A DNA stretch of 64,000 bases, taken from contig JAGQIK010000496.1 in NCBI GenBank assembly GCA_020431405.1, positions 1 through 64,000 on the forward strand, given 5' to 3'. The stretch comes from Myxococcales bacterium. Lineage in GTDB: Bacteria > Myxococcota_A > Polyangia > GCA-2747355. Within the stretch, counting starts at the first letter, position 1. Every line of letters begins with the position of its first letter. Under the pieces are notes generated by a model, which did no database searches, was not told the origin of the DNA, and worked only from the letters and a program-made list of their open reading frames with translations. Shown here in pieces: positions 7,742 through 16,614 of this stretch. Made by a program: the position numbers and the translations under genes.

Positions 7742-10087
7742 ATGCGTAGCAGTAATCTTCGCCGCGGCAGCTTCGCGCTGACCGCGACCGCGACCCTGGT
7801 GCTGGCGCTAGGGGCGTGCACGGACACCGGGGACTTCAACGGAACCGACGGAGACGCCGGCGGCTTCAGCGAAGCGGGCGTCAAGTGCGACCCCAACACC
7901 GACTGGGACAAGGACGGGATCCTCAACGGCGAGGAAGGCTGCCTCACCAATCGCGACAGCGACAACGACGGCACGCCCGATTGGCAGGACTTCGACTCTG
8001 ACGACGACGGCATCCCCGACGACGTCGAGAAAGGCCAGAAGGACGCCAACGGCAAGTGCGCCTCCACCGGCGGCCCCTGGCCGTGCGACACCGACAAAGA
8101 CGGCTACCCCGACTACACCGACATCGACAGCGACGGCGACGGCATCGATGACGGCGACGAGGACGCCAACGGCGACGGCCTGCTCGGCTGCTGCATCAAC
8201 GAGTGCGGCAAGCCGCAAGGCAAACAGGCCGACGGCTGCATCCTCACCGCCGACGGCTGCGGCCCCGGCCAGAAGTGCGAAAACGGCAAGTGCACGCCGG
8301 CGATCGGCTTCTCCTGCTCCAACGGCGAGACCGACCCGCGCAAGAAGGACACCTTCGGCGACGGCAAGCTCGACAGCGAGCGCGGCACGTTCATCTGCCG
8401 CGACGCCACCGAGGACAAGCCGCAGGGGCGCAAGGCGATCCAGACCCAGAAGAACCAGCAGGGTGACTGGCACGTCGCGCTCGAGAAGACCGCCAAGTAC
8501 GGCGACCTCAAGCTGACCAACCCCGGCCCCAAAGAGGCGGCGGGCGTCGTCAACGAAGAGGATCAGAAGAACGAGGTCGCTGGCTTCGTGCTGTCGATCG
8601 ACACCACCGAGCCGGACGTCTCCAAGGCCGTCGATCAGCTGATCCAAGCCGTCCAGGCCAAGGTCCCGGGCGGCGGCGGCACCGTCACCGTGCGCGCCAC
8701 CGGCGCCAAGGGCAAGTCACACGACGGCTACGACTCGGTGCGCGGCACGATCCTCGACATCGAGGTCAGCACGCCCTCGAACATCTCGACCGTGCGCAAC
8801 GAGCTCGTCGGCACGATCATGAACAAGCCGATGGCGCAGCTTGGCAACCTGCCGGCGCCGTTCGGCTCGAGCCACAGCAACTTCGTGCTGCGTTTCGTGA
8901 CCGTGCGCCGCTTCGCCTTCAAGCGCACCGCCGGCAAGAAGGACCTCGACGCCAACGGCGACCCCATCGACGACGGCGACCAGACCAAGTGGCGCCTGAT
9001 CGTGATGGGCGGCATCGCCGGCCGCGACAACTATCAGGACCCGGCGCGCGCCACCGGCTTCATCGTCGACGACCTCTCCAACGGCACCGCGCTGGCGACG
9101 TTCAAAGACACGGTGGATAACGAGTGCGACGTCGGCACCATCACGAGCCTGCCGGTGGCCGACATCGTGTGGGTCATCGACGAGTCGGGCTCGATGAGCG
9201 ACAACCGCCAGGACATCGTCAACAACGCCAACAACTTCTTCTCGCGCGCGTTGGCATCGGGCCTCGACTTCCGCATGGGCGTCACCAACGTCGTGACGAG
9301 AAACTCGACGACCTACGCCTACGCACACGGCAAGTTCTGCTCGAAGATCTCCACCAACACATCCGATGACGGCGGCGTCGATCGCTTCCTCAACTCCACC
9401 GAGCAGGCGATCTTCAGCTCCTGTATCAACAACCCGCCCGGCTACGAGGGCGGCAGCGAGTTCCCACTGTTCAACGCCGAAGAGGCGACCAAGAAGCACC
9501 TGCCGCGCGCCACCAACGATCCGAGCAAGTTCCGCCTCGGCGCCAGCATCGCCTTCATCATCGCTACCGACGAGTTCGACGGCGACATGTACTCGGTCAT
9601 CGGCAGCACCAACTCGTCGCAGTGCAACGTCGACGCCGCCACGCAAAGCAACATCCAGGCGGCGGTGCAGAAATACATCGACCTTTGGAGCGGCAAGACC
9701 GACCCCGAAGCCGTCGCCACGTTCCACCTCATCGGCGGCGTCTGCAACAACTCGTGCGGCGCTCAGGTCAACCACGCCATGTCGCGCATCGCGCAGTCGC
9801 TCGGCGGCCAGGTCGGCGATGTATGTCAGAAAGACCTCGGCAACACGCTGCAGGTCATCATCGACAGCATCATCGGCGCCGCCTCGCCGGTCGTGCTCGA
9901 ATACGTACCGATCAGCGCCTCGCTGGCGGTGGCCCTCGATGGCATTCAGATCAACCGCAGCCGCACCAACGGCTTCGACTATCGCGCGGCCAACAACTCC
10001 ATCGCCCTGATCAACGTGCAGTTCGAAAAGGGCAGCGAGCTCATCGCGAGCTACAAGCGCTGGGCCGAGCAGGCGATCGTCGAGTAG
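7742..10087 (+). CDS. Lipoprotein with thrombospondin type 3 repeats and a von Willebrand A domain
   Basis: A 781-residue surface lipoprotein. The lipobox is LALGAC after an Arg-rich signal peptide. Residues 40-140 contain calcium-binding TSP3-type repeats (DWDKDGILNGEEG, DSDNDGTPDWQD, DSDGDGIDDGDED). The VWA domain starts near residue 475 with VWVIDESGSMSDN, an intact DxSxS metal-ion-dependent adhesion site. It ends in a C-terminal beta-rich part. The start at ATG 7742 is chosen because GGAGG (7729-7733) lies 8 bases before it; the frame is open further upstream. Proteins of this kind are common outer-surface proteins in Myxococcota. The ligand is unknown. Confidence 0.8.
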   Translation: MRSSNLRRGSFALTATATLVLALGACTDTGDFNGTDGDAGGFSEAGVKCDPNTDWDKDGILNGEEGCLTNRDSDNDGTPDWQDFDSDDDGIPDDVEKGQKDANGKCASTGGPWPCDTDKDGYPDYTDIDSDGDGIDDGDEDANGDGLLGCCINECGKPQGKQADGCILTADGCGPGQKCENGKCTPAIGFSCSNGETDPRKKDTFGDGKLDSERGTFICRDATEDKPQGRKAIQTQKNQQGDWHVALEKTAKYGDLKLTNPGPKEAAGVVNEEDQKNEVAGFVLSIDTTEPDVSKAVDQLIQAVQAKVPGGGGTVTVRATGAKGKSHDGYDSVRGTILDIEVSTPSNISTVRNELVGTIMNKPMAQLGNLPAPFGSSHSNFVLRFVTVRRFAFKRTAGKKDLDANGDPIDDGDQTKWRLIVMGGIAGRDNYQDPARATGFIVDDLSNGTALATFKDTVDNECDVGTITSLPVADIVWVIDESGSMSDNRQDIVNNANNFFSRALASGLDFRMGVTNVVTRNSTTYAYAHGKFCSKISTNTSDDGGVDRFLNSTEQAIFSSCINNPPGYEGGSEFPLFNAEEATKKHLPRATNDPSKFRLGASIAFIIATDEFDGDMYSVIGSTNSSQCNVDAATQSNIQAAVQKYIDLWSGKTDPEAVATFHLIGGVCNNSCGAQVNHAMSRIAQSLGGQVGDVCQKDLGNTLQVIIDSIIGAASPVVLEYVPISASLAVALDGIQINRSRTNGFDYRAANNSIALINVQFEKGSELIASYKRWAEQAIVE

Positions 10088-10104
10088 CGACGCTTCGCGT
10101 CGCT
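10088..10104. repeat. Short perfect hairpin after the VWA gene
   Basis: GCGACGC and GCGTCGC flank a short TTC loop immediately after the TAG stop codon, followed by CCACGGG-type short repeats. No T-tract follows, so termination probably depends on the next hairpin. Confidence 0.4.
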
Positions 10105-10138
10105 GGCCACGGGCTACGGGCCACGGGCCACAGGGCAA

Positions 10139-10171
10139 AAGGGCGTCACTTCGGTGGCGCCCTTGCCTTTT
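10139..10171 (+). terminator. Rho-independent terminator
   Basis: AAGGGCGTCAC (10139-10149) and GTGGCGCCCTT (10154-10164) form an 11-base-pair stem with one G-U pair and a TTCG tetraloop. It is preceded by AAA and followed by GCCTTTTGT. It lies 50 bases after the stop of the VWA lipoprotein gene. Confidence 0.8.
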
Positions 10172-10180
10172 GTGCGGGCG

Positions 10181-10186
10181 TATAAT
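10181..10186 (+). promoter_or_regulatory. Perfect -10 box TATAAT for the next gene
   Basis: TATAAT ends 9 bases before GTG 10195 and 3 bases before GTG 10189. No -35 match lies at the proper distance. It fits a leaderless transcript starting near 10193-10195. Confidence 0.45.
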
Positions 10187-10194
10187 CCGTGGCC

Positions 10195-11403
10195 GTGCGC
10201 TTTCTAGTCACAGCGGTGATCGTCCTCGCCGTCTCGCAGGCTCACGCCGGCGAGCTGCCGTGTACGCCCGTCAAGAAAGGCGTGATCCAGCTCGATGGGC
10301 TGCTCGGCGAGTGGCATGGCGTGACGCCGGCGCGCGCGTCGGGCAGCGCGATGGTGGTCAGCGGGCGCGGCGGCTGGAACGGCGACGGCGATCTGAGCTT
10401 CACCGTGCGCTGCAACCTGACGCGCGACACGATGTACATCGCGATCAACGTCAAAGACGACTACTTCGTGCGCGCCAACAAGCTCAGCGCCAGCGACCAC
10501 GCGCGACTGCACTTCGGCGGCCGAACGCTCTACGTCTACCCCGGCGATCTGCGCCGCTCGCGCGCGGTGGTCAGCTGGAACGCGCGCGGCAAGCGTCGCG
10601 CGCGGGGTGTCAAGATCGCCGAGTCGATGCAGAAGCGCGGCTGGAGCGTCGAGATCGCGCTGCCGCTGCGCAAGCTGCCGGGCTTTCGCGCCGGCTCGCC
10701 GAGCATGCGGGCGTCGGTGAGCGTCGCCGATACCGACCACCCGAGCGCCAAGAAGCCGCAGCACGTCATGCGCGCGCCGTTTTCGCGCATCTCGTTCGCG
10801 CAGCAGCGCGCGAACCTGCTCGCGTTCCTCAAAGACAAAGGTTTTCGCGCCTCGCAGATCCGCTTCAAGCGCAACGCCAACGTGGTCGGCGACCGGCGCC
10901 TCGAGCAGGTGCTGCTCGTCGGCCGCACCATCGGCATCGTCGGCGATGGGCTGCCCGGCGGCGGCTACTTCTACCTCAACCTCCCCGTCAGCAGCGGCCG
11001 CGACGTGCGCTGGATCAAGCTCGTTGACCTCAACGGTGACGGATTGCAGGAGATCCTGGTGCAGCTGGTGGAGCGCGCCTCCAACGGTCGGCGCGAGCTG
11101 GTGGCGATCTATCGCTACAACGATTCGAACCAGTTCGTGCGGCCGATGCAGGTCGAGGTGCTCAAAGCGCAAGGCAGCCGCTACATCAAGAACCGCTTCC
11201 GCATGCTGCGACGGCGCAAGCGCAAGCGCGGGCAGAAACGGCGCGGCTACGACCTGTGGTTCGACAAGCCCAAGGCGGGTGGCTTCGACCAGTCGAGCTA
11301 CCGCGAAGCGCCGGCCAGTGACGCGTTCCCCATCCTGCTGCCGTGGGGCGAGACCAAAAAGCGCGGATTTCGCTTCGAGGGCGAGGAATTCTCGCAGCTG
11401 TAG
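10195..11403 (+). CDS. Exported protein with CBM9/DOMON-like domain and an FG-GAP-type motif
   Basis: A 402-residue protein with a signal peptide (VRFLVTAVIVLAVSQAHAG, cleavage probably after AHA). Residues 25-200 resemble a carbohydrate-binding family 9 or DOMON-like fold, with the opening GVIQLDGLLGEWHG and the edge strand TMYIAINVKDDYF. Near residue 277 is KLVDLNGDGLQEILVQL, a calcium-binding VCBS/FG-GAP-like motif. The C-terminus is very basic around RRRKRKRGQKRRG. It probably sits in the periplasm or on the surface; the ligand is unknown. GTG 10195 is preferred because the TATAAT would start transcription near it; GTG 10189 would add two residues. Confidence 0.6.
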   Translation: MRFLVTAVIVLAVSQAHAGELPCTPVKKGVIQLDGLLGEWHGVTPARASGSAMVVSGRGGWNGDGDLSFTVRCNLTRDTMYIAINVKDDYFVRANKLSASDHARLHFGGRTLYVYPGDLRRSRAVVSWNARGKRRARGVKIAESMQKRGWSVEIALPLRKLPGFRAGSPSMRASVSVADTDHPSAKKPQHVMRAPFSRISFAQQRANLLAFLKDKGFRASQIRFKRNANVVGDRRLEQVLLVGRTIGIVGDGLPGGGYFYLNLPVSSGRDVRWIKLVDLNGDGLQEILVQLVERASNGRRELVAIYRYNDSNQFVRPMQVEVLKAQGSRYIKNRFRMLRRRKRKRGQKRRGYDLWFDKPKAGGFDQSSYREAPASDAFPILLPWGETKKRGFRFEGEEFSQL

Positions 11404-11459
11404 CACGCGCCCGGTCTTTGCGTTAAAAAGCGCACCCTAGACACGTAGGCACCAAGAAG

Positions 11460-13067
11460 ATGCTCGAAACACTAAGCAAGGGCTTCCGCGCAGCCCGCAA
11501 CAAGCTGGCCGGCGTCGCCGAGCTCGACGAGAGCAACATCGGCGAGGCGCTGCGCGACGTTCGACTGTCGCTGCTCGAAGCCGACGTCGAGTTCAAGGTC
11601 ACCAAGGCGTTCCTCGAGCGCGTCAAGCAGAAGGCCCTCGGCGAGACGGTCAAGCTGCGCGCGCGCGCCAAGGGCAAGAAGGTCAAGGTCAATCCGGGCG
11701 AGCACTTCGTCAAGATCTGTCAGGACGAGCTCGCGGCCCTGATGGGCCCCGTCGACACTGGCATCGACTTCGTCAAGCGCGGTCCCACCGGCCTGATGAT
11801 GGTCGGCCTGCAGGGCTCCGGTAAGACCACCACCACCGGCAAGCTGGCGCGCTACCTCGAAAAGAAGCGCAAGCGCCCGCTGCTGGTCGCCGCCGACGTG
11901 TACCGCCCGGCCGCTATCGACCAGCTCAAGGTGCTCGGCGAGCGCCTCAAGATGCCCGTCTACGCCGACGACTCCGGCGACCCGGTCGGCATCTGCGAGC
12001 GCGGCATGGCCGAGGCGCACAAGCGCGGCTGCGACGTGGTGCTCTTCGACACCGCCGGCCGCCTCGCCATCGACGAGCCGCTGATGGAGGAGCTCTCCGA
12101 GATCAAGCTGCGCGTCAACCCCAAGCACATCTTCCTGGTCGTCGACTCGATGATGGGTCAGGACGCCGTGCACACGGCCAAGGCGTTCAACGACCGGCTC
12201 GACATCGACGGCGTGATCCTGACCAAGCTCGACGGCGACGCGCGCGGCGGCGCGGCGCTTTCGATCAAGGAGGTCACGGGCGCTCCGATCAAGTTCCTCG
12301 GCATCGGCGAGTCGATGGACAAGCTCGAGGAGTTTCGCCCCGAGGGCCTGGCCTCGCGCATCCTCGGCATGGGCGACATCGTCGGCCTGATGCAGGACTT
12401 CGAGGAGGTTGTCGACGCCCAGCAGGCCGAGCGCGAAGCGATCGACATGCTTCGCGGCCAGTTCGACATGGGGGACTTCCTCAAGCAGATCCGCACGATC
12501 CAGAAGATGGGCTCGCTCGCCGATCTGTTCGACAAGCTGCCCTTCTTCCCCGACGGTCTGCCCGACGGCATGAACCTCGACGATCGCGAGCTGGTCAAGA
12601 TCGAGGCGATGATCAACTCGATGACCAAGAAGGAGCGCTCGCGCCCCGAGCTGTTCATCGTCAGCAAAGAGGTCGACGACGAGAAGCAGACCAACCAGAA
12701 GAAGGTCATCGACGAGTTTCACGAATCGCGCATCAACCGCGTGGCGCAAGGCTCCGGACACAGCCCCGACGAGGTCAAGGAGCTGATCAACAAGTTCGCC
12801 ACGATGAAGACGATGATGCTGCAGATGGGCTCGCAGTCGGGCCTGATCGGCAAGATCCCGGGCCTCAAGCAGCTGTCGCAGATGAAGCAGCTGGCCGGCA
12901 TGGACATGGACAAGCTGATGGAGTTTTCCGGCATGGCTGGTCCAGGCGGCGCGCCCGGCGCCGATATGCAGCAGCGAAAGAAGTTCCGTCCGCCTCAGAG
13001 CAGCGCCTCGCGCGCCAAGGCCAAACGCAAGCGCAAGCAGTCACGCAAGTCGCGCAAGGGACGCTAG
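11460..13067 (+). CDS. ffh: Signal recognition particle protein Ffh
   Basis: Ffh is the GTPase of the signal recognition particle that binds signal sequences and 4.5S RNA and targets nascent membrane proteins to FtsY. The N domain contains the pattern NIGEALRDVRLSLLEADV. The G domain has the P-loop GLQGSGKTTTTGKLA (about residues 118-132), DVYRPAAIDQL, DTAGRL, TKLDGDARGG and GIGESMDKLEEF. The M domain is methionine-rich (KTMMLQMGSQSG). At 535 residues it is longer than the usual 450-460, because of an extended M domain and a basic tail. The start is ATG 11460, preceded by AAGAAG. The stop is followed after 7 bases by a phosphodiesterase gene. Confidence 0.96.
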   Translation: MLETLSKGFRAARNKLAGVAELDESNIGEALRDVRLSLLEADVEFKVTKAFLERVKQKALGETVKLRARAKGKKVKVNPGEHFVKICQDELAALMGPVDTGIDFVKRGPTGLMMVGLQGSGKTTTTGKLARYLEKKRKRPLLVAADVYRPAAIDQLKVLGERLKMPVYADDSGDPVGICERGMAEAHKRGCDVVLFDTAGRLAIDEPLMEELSEIKLRVNPKHIFLVVDSMMGQDAVHTAKAFNDRLDIDGVILTKLDGDARGGAALSIKEVTGAPIKFLGIGESMDKLEEFRPEGLASRILGMGDIVGLMQDFEEVVDAQQAEREAIDMLRGQFDMGDFLKQIRTIQKMGSLADLFDKLPFFPDGLPDGMNLDDRELVKIEAMINSMTKKERSRPELFIVSKEVDDEKQTNQKKVIDEFHESRINRVAQGSGHSPDEVKELINKFATMKTMMLQMGSQSGLIGKIPGLKQLSQMKQLAGMDMDKLMEFSGMAGPGGAPGADMQQRKKFRPPQSSASRAKAKRKRKQSRKSRKGR

Positions 13068-13074
13068 CGAGCTG

Positions 13075-13644
13075 ATGAGAGCGCGACCTGGCGCCGCGCA
13101 CGAACAGCACCACCTCGAGGTACCGCCGGGGCGGCCGCTGTGCCTGGCGATCGTATCCGACAGCCATAGCAAGCCACACCGCGCGACCAACGAGCTGGTC
13201 GCCAGGGTCGAGCCCGACGCGATCCTGCACGCCGGCGACGTCGGCGCGATGTCGGTGCTCGACCCGCTGCGCGAGATCGCGCCGCTCTACGCAGTGCGCG
13301 GCAACATCGACGATCACGTGCTCGCCGACTCGATGCTGATCACCATCGCAGATGGCGAGCGCACGCTGTTGAAGATCCTGCTCACGCACATCGCGCTCGC
13401 CGGCACGAAGCTGCGCGCCGACGCCACACGACTGGCCAAAGCGCATGGCGCGGAGCTGGTGGTCTGCGGCCACTCGCACATGCCCTTCATCGGCAAGGAC
13501 CGCGGCCTGGTGCTGTTCAATCCGGGCTCGGTGGGGCCGCGTCGCTTCGGCCTGCCGATCGTCTTTGGCGTGGCGCGCGTGAGCCCCGCGGCTGTCGATC
13601 TGACACACATCAGCTGCGAGACGGGCGAGCGCTGGCGCCCCTGA
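13075..13644 (+). CDS. YfcE/MJ0936-family phosphodiesterase
   Basis: A small metallophosphoesterase of 189 residues. The metal-binding motifs are all present: AIVSDSHS (DxH), HAGDVG (GD), VRGNIDD (the GN[HI]D position), LLTHIALAG, and CGHSHMPF (GHxH), followed by LFNPGSVG. Members of this family cleave bis-p-nitrophenyl phosphate and other phosphodiesters; the natural substrate is usually unknown. It starts 7 bases after ffh and is probably on the same transcript. Confidence 0.85.
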   Translation: MRARPGAAHEQHHLEVPPGRPLCLAIVSDSHSKPHRATNELVARVEPDAILHAGDVGAMSVLDPLREIAPLYAVRGNIDDHVLADSMLITIADGERTLLKILLTHIALAGTKLRADATRLAKAHGAELVVCGHSHMPFIGKDRGLVLFNPGSVGPRRFGLPIVFGVARVSPAAVDLTHISCETGERWRP

Positions 13645-13717
13645 GGGGACAAACGTCTTGCTGCGCGCGCGCGGATAGCCAATTATCCCGCTTCCCACTC
13701 AAGCAGGAGCAGACACT

Positions 13718-14299
13718 GTGAGGAAGCTGATACTACCGTTCGCGTTGGCGCTGTGTGTCTCTTTGCTCGGATGTAGCGACGACAGCAGCGGCCCCAAGGC
13801 AGAGACGACCGGCCAGAAAGACACCGGCGGCGGCGGCGGCGACACTGGCGGCGGCGGTGACACCGGCGGCGGCGGCGACACCGGCGGCGGCGGCGACACC
13901 AGCACGCCGGCTGGGAACACCATCGGCACGTCGGGCGGCAACGCCAAGAGCGTCGACGACAAGGTCACGCTGAGCGTGCCGGCGGGCGCCCTCTCGAGCG
14001 ACGTGACCTTCGTCTTCACCAAAGAGTCGGGCGTTGCCACGGCGGGTTTTGCCGTCGTCGCCAACGAGACCGTCGACACTGGCGCGAGCACGATCAGCGT
14101 CGACACCGACCACACCTCCTGCTGGTGCGTGTGCTCGGCGCTCGACGGCGCGATCCAGTACAACGCGCTCTGCTACACCATCACCGACGCGCAGTTCTCC
14201 AAGCCGGCCAAGATCACGATGGACTGGTCGGGCCAGGACGTCGGTCCGACCACCGTCAAGATCTGCATGAAGGCTGGCGCCTGCAACGCCGGCAGCTAG
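13718..14299 (+). CDS. Lipoprotein with a GGGGDT repeat linker and a ZU5-like domain
   Basis: A 193-residue lipoprotein with the lipobox LLGC at about residue 20. A flexible linker of four GGGGDTG-type repeats follows (residues 36-63). After that, GGNAKSVDDKVTLSVPAGALSS matches the start of a ZU5-like beta domain, in which a conserved proline-alanine-glycine-alanine turn follows the strand. Five cysteines near CWCVC and LCY may form disulfides. The start is GTG 13718 with AGGAG 8 bases before it. Its stop codon shares CTAG with the stop of the histidine kinase on the other strand. Function unknown. Confidence 0.7.
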   Translation: MRKLILPFALALCVSLLGCSDDSSGPKAETTGQKDTGGGGGDTGGGGDTGGGGDTGGGGDTSTPAGNTIGTSGGNAKSVDDKVTLSVPAGALSSDVTFVFTKESGVATAGFAVVANETVDTGASTISVDTDHTSCWCVCSALDGAIQYNALCYTITDAQFSKPAKITMDWSGQDVGPTTVKICMKAGACNAGS

Positions 14300-15708
14300 C
14301 GCTCTTTGTTCCACATCACGAGCTGGCGCGCATCGTGCGCGTCAGCTCGCGGCAAGCGCAGCGTCACGCGCGTGCCGCGGCGGGCCGCGCTGTCGACGAC
14401 GATCGCCCCGCCGTGTTTCTCCATGATGCGAAACGCGCTCGCCAGGCTCATGCCGGCTCCGACGCGCGTGCCTTTGGTCGAAAAGCCGGGGTCGAAGATG
14501 TGCTCGAGCTTTTCGGGCGCGATGCCAACGCCATTGTCTTCGACGTCGACGTAGACGTCGTCGCGCTCGACGCGCGTGGTCAGCGAGAGCTCGCGCGGCC
14601 GAGACGCGTCATCGCGCCACCGCGCCTCGAGCGCGTCGAGGGCGTTGGTGATGATCGCGAGCAAGACCTGGTTGATCTCGCCGGCGAAGCACAGCACGTC
14701 GGGAAGCTCGCTGTAGCGGCGCGCGACGTGAACGCCGGCGCTGGTGCGGTGACCGAGCAGCTCGAGCGTGGCATCGAGGCCATCGTGAAGGTCGACCCAC
14801 TGTAGCTCCGACTCGTCGAGGCGCGCGAAGCGCCTCAGCGAAGCGAAGACACCGCCCACACGCTCGGTGGCATCTCGGATCAACCCGTGGCTGCTCTCGA
14901 GCGCGGCGAGCGCGCGCCGCGACTTGGACTCGCTGGGGTCGTCGCGCAGCATCTGCAGCGCCTTGTACGCGGTGTCGATGCTGGCGTTGATCGCGCCGAG
15001 CGGCGTGTTGATCTCGTGTGTCAGGCCGGCGGCGAGCTGGCCGAGGGCCGCGAGCTTGCTCGACTGCACCAGCTCGGCCTGCGCCTGCTGCAGCTCGCGG
15101 TGGCGCTGCTCGAGCTCGGCGGTGCGCTCCCGCACGCGCTGCTCGAGCTCGACGTTGATCTGTTGCTGGCGCTGGTAGAGGCGCGCGTTCTCGATGGCAA
15201 CGGCGGCCTGGTTGGCGACGATGGCGGCGAGCTGTCCGTCGGCAAGGCTGAGCACACCCTCGTGTACGGTCTCGAGCTTGAGCACGCCGACGAGCGTGCC
15301 CTGCGCGATCATCGGCACCGCCATGTGGCTTTCGACGTGGCCGCCGGCATCGGCCCCCGGCAGCGCGCCCTTGCGAAAGTTGAGCCGCACGATCTCGCCC
15401 TTGGCCGCTGCCGCGCCGACGATGCCGGAACCGACGCGCACGTGCTGCCCTTCCCGTCCGCGTGGACCGCGGCGCGCGGCGAGGTGCAGCGTGGCGCCAT
15501 ACGGCGCGCGCGCCGCGCCCGGCTCGTACGACTCGGCAAGAAAGACGCTGCAGTGCGGTACGCCGAAGACGCGCTCCATGGTGTCCATCAAGAGATCGAG
15601 CAGCCGCTCGAGGTCGTGCACCGAGTTGAGCTCGGTGGAGACCTCCTCGAGCACGCGGATCTCGTTGGTGCGACGTGCGCGCGGGATCGGCGAGGAGCTT
15701 TCGTCCAT
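14296..15708 (-). CDS. GAF-domain sensor histidine kinase
   Basis: A cytoplasmic kinase of about 470 residues. A GAF domain spans about residues 15-175, followed by a coiled coil (LEQRVRERTAELEQRHRELQQAQAELVQ). The dimerisation box is GLTHEINTPLGAI with the phospho-accepting histidine near residue 229. The ATPase domain shows the N box INQVLLAIITNALDAL, the G1 box VEDNGVGI and the G2 box FSTKGTRVGAGMSLASAF. No membrane segment is seen, so the GAF domain is the likely sensor. The ORF is open to 15765, but the ATG at 15708 (MDESSS) fits the family better. No response regulator gene is adjacent, so it is an orphan kinase. Confidence 0.9.
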   Translation of the reverse strand: MDESSSPIPRARRTNEIRVLEEVSTELNSVHDLERLLDLLMDTMERVFGVPHCSVFLAESYEPGAARAPYGATLHLAARRGPRGREGQHVRVGSGIVGAAAAKGEIVRLNFRKGALPGADAGGHVESHMAVPMIAQGTLVGVLKLETVHEGVLSLADGQLAAIVANQAAVAIENARLYQRQQQINVELEQRVRERTAELEQRHRELQQAQAELVQSSKLAALGQLAAGLTHEINTPLGAINASIDTAYKALQMLRDDPSESKSRRALAALESSHGLIRDATERVGGVFASLRRFARLDESELQWVDLHDGLDATLELLGHRTSAGVHVARRYSELPDVLCFAGEINQVLLAIITNALDALEARWRDDASRPRELSLTTRVERDDVYVDVEDNGVGIAPEKLEHIFDPGFSTKGTRVGAGMSLASAFRIMEKHGGAIVVDSAARRGTRVTLRLPRADAHDARQLVMWNKER

Positions 15709-15830
15709 CGCGAAGACCGTAGCCCGCTCGCGGAGCGTCGGCCAACCCTGATGTGGTCGATGCACGAGCTGGCGCGCAGCGCTGGCGATGGCGGTTTTGG
15801 CGACAGCGTACGCGGGCTGCCGTCAGTAGC

Positions 15831-16436
15831 TCACGGTCTGCCGGTCCACGGCTTTCGCGCTGGGTCGGCGGGGATGTAGAGCAGCAGGTTCTCGAGCTCG
15901 GGTGACGAACCGATGCGGAAGACCTGCTCGGCGCAGAGGCTGTAGGTCGTCTTTTCGCCGATGGTGGTGACGCGCAACCACCCGCGCCAGCGGTCGCTGA
16001 AGCCGGGCATCACTGGACCCGAGCCGGTCCTGCCTTGCTCCACGCCGTCGCGCGTGTACGTCAACGAGCTTTGAAAGCCGCCGTCGAGCTGCTCGAAGGG
16101 CTGCGTCGCGGTGTGGCCGCTGGTCACGGCCTGCAACGAGAGGCCCTCGAAGCGCAGCAGTGTGACTGTCAGGTTGGCGTCGTCCTCGTGAGGCGAGACA
16201 AAGCGCAGCTCGAGAACGGCCTCGCGCTCCTCGAGCAGCGGCGTGACATACACGCCTCGAAAAGCAGGCTGCGCGCCAAAATAGGGCGCGTAGTAGATGC
16301 GCGCCTGGTCGCCGCTGCACAGCGCGTGCGTGTAGACGTTCGGCTCGTTGTTGTCGCCCTTGCCCTCTTCGACCGCCCTCCCGCCACAGGCTGCCAGCAA
16401 CATCACGCCACCGAGCCAGATCACCGTGCGTTTCAT
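15831..16436 (-). CDS. Putative lipoprotein
   Basis: A protein of 201 residues when read from ATG 16436, which gives a clean lipoprotein signal (MKRTVIWLGGVMLLAACGG, lipobox LAAC). The frame is open to 16625, but the upstream extension is arginine-rich and would hide the signal. The mature part is beta-rich with two cysteines and no motif that I recognise. It is divergent from the gene at 16615 and follows the histidine kinase start with a 122-base gap. Confidence 0.65.
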   Translation of the reverse strand: MKRTVIWLGGVMLLAACGGRAVEEGKGDNNEPNVYTHALCSGDQARIYYAPYFGAQPAFRGVYVTPLLEEREAVLELRFVSPHEDDANLTVTLLRFEGLSLQAVTSGHTATQPFEQLDGGFQSSLTYTRDGVEQGRTGSGPVMPGFSDRWRGWLRVTTIGEKTTYSLCAEQVFRIGSSPELENLLLYIPADPARKPWTGRP

Positions 16437-16614
16437 CGCTCTCAATCTCCTGCCCGCGCGCGCCGTCTTGCTTTGCACGCGGCGTGCCGCGGATGCGGCC
16501 TCGATACCAGCCAGCTTTCGGCTCGACAGCTGAGGGTCGAGTCCCCGAGCGTGGGCTGCGGTCCTCGCAAAAACGCTCGACAGCTCGCGGCCGTGGCGGC
16601 GTAAAACATGGGCG

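Noticed and set aside
5827-8097. 756-codon minus-strand frame
   Set aside because: It spans the end of one plus gene, an intergenic region and the start of another, and has no recognisable domain.
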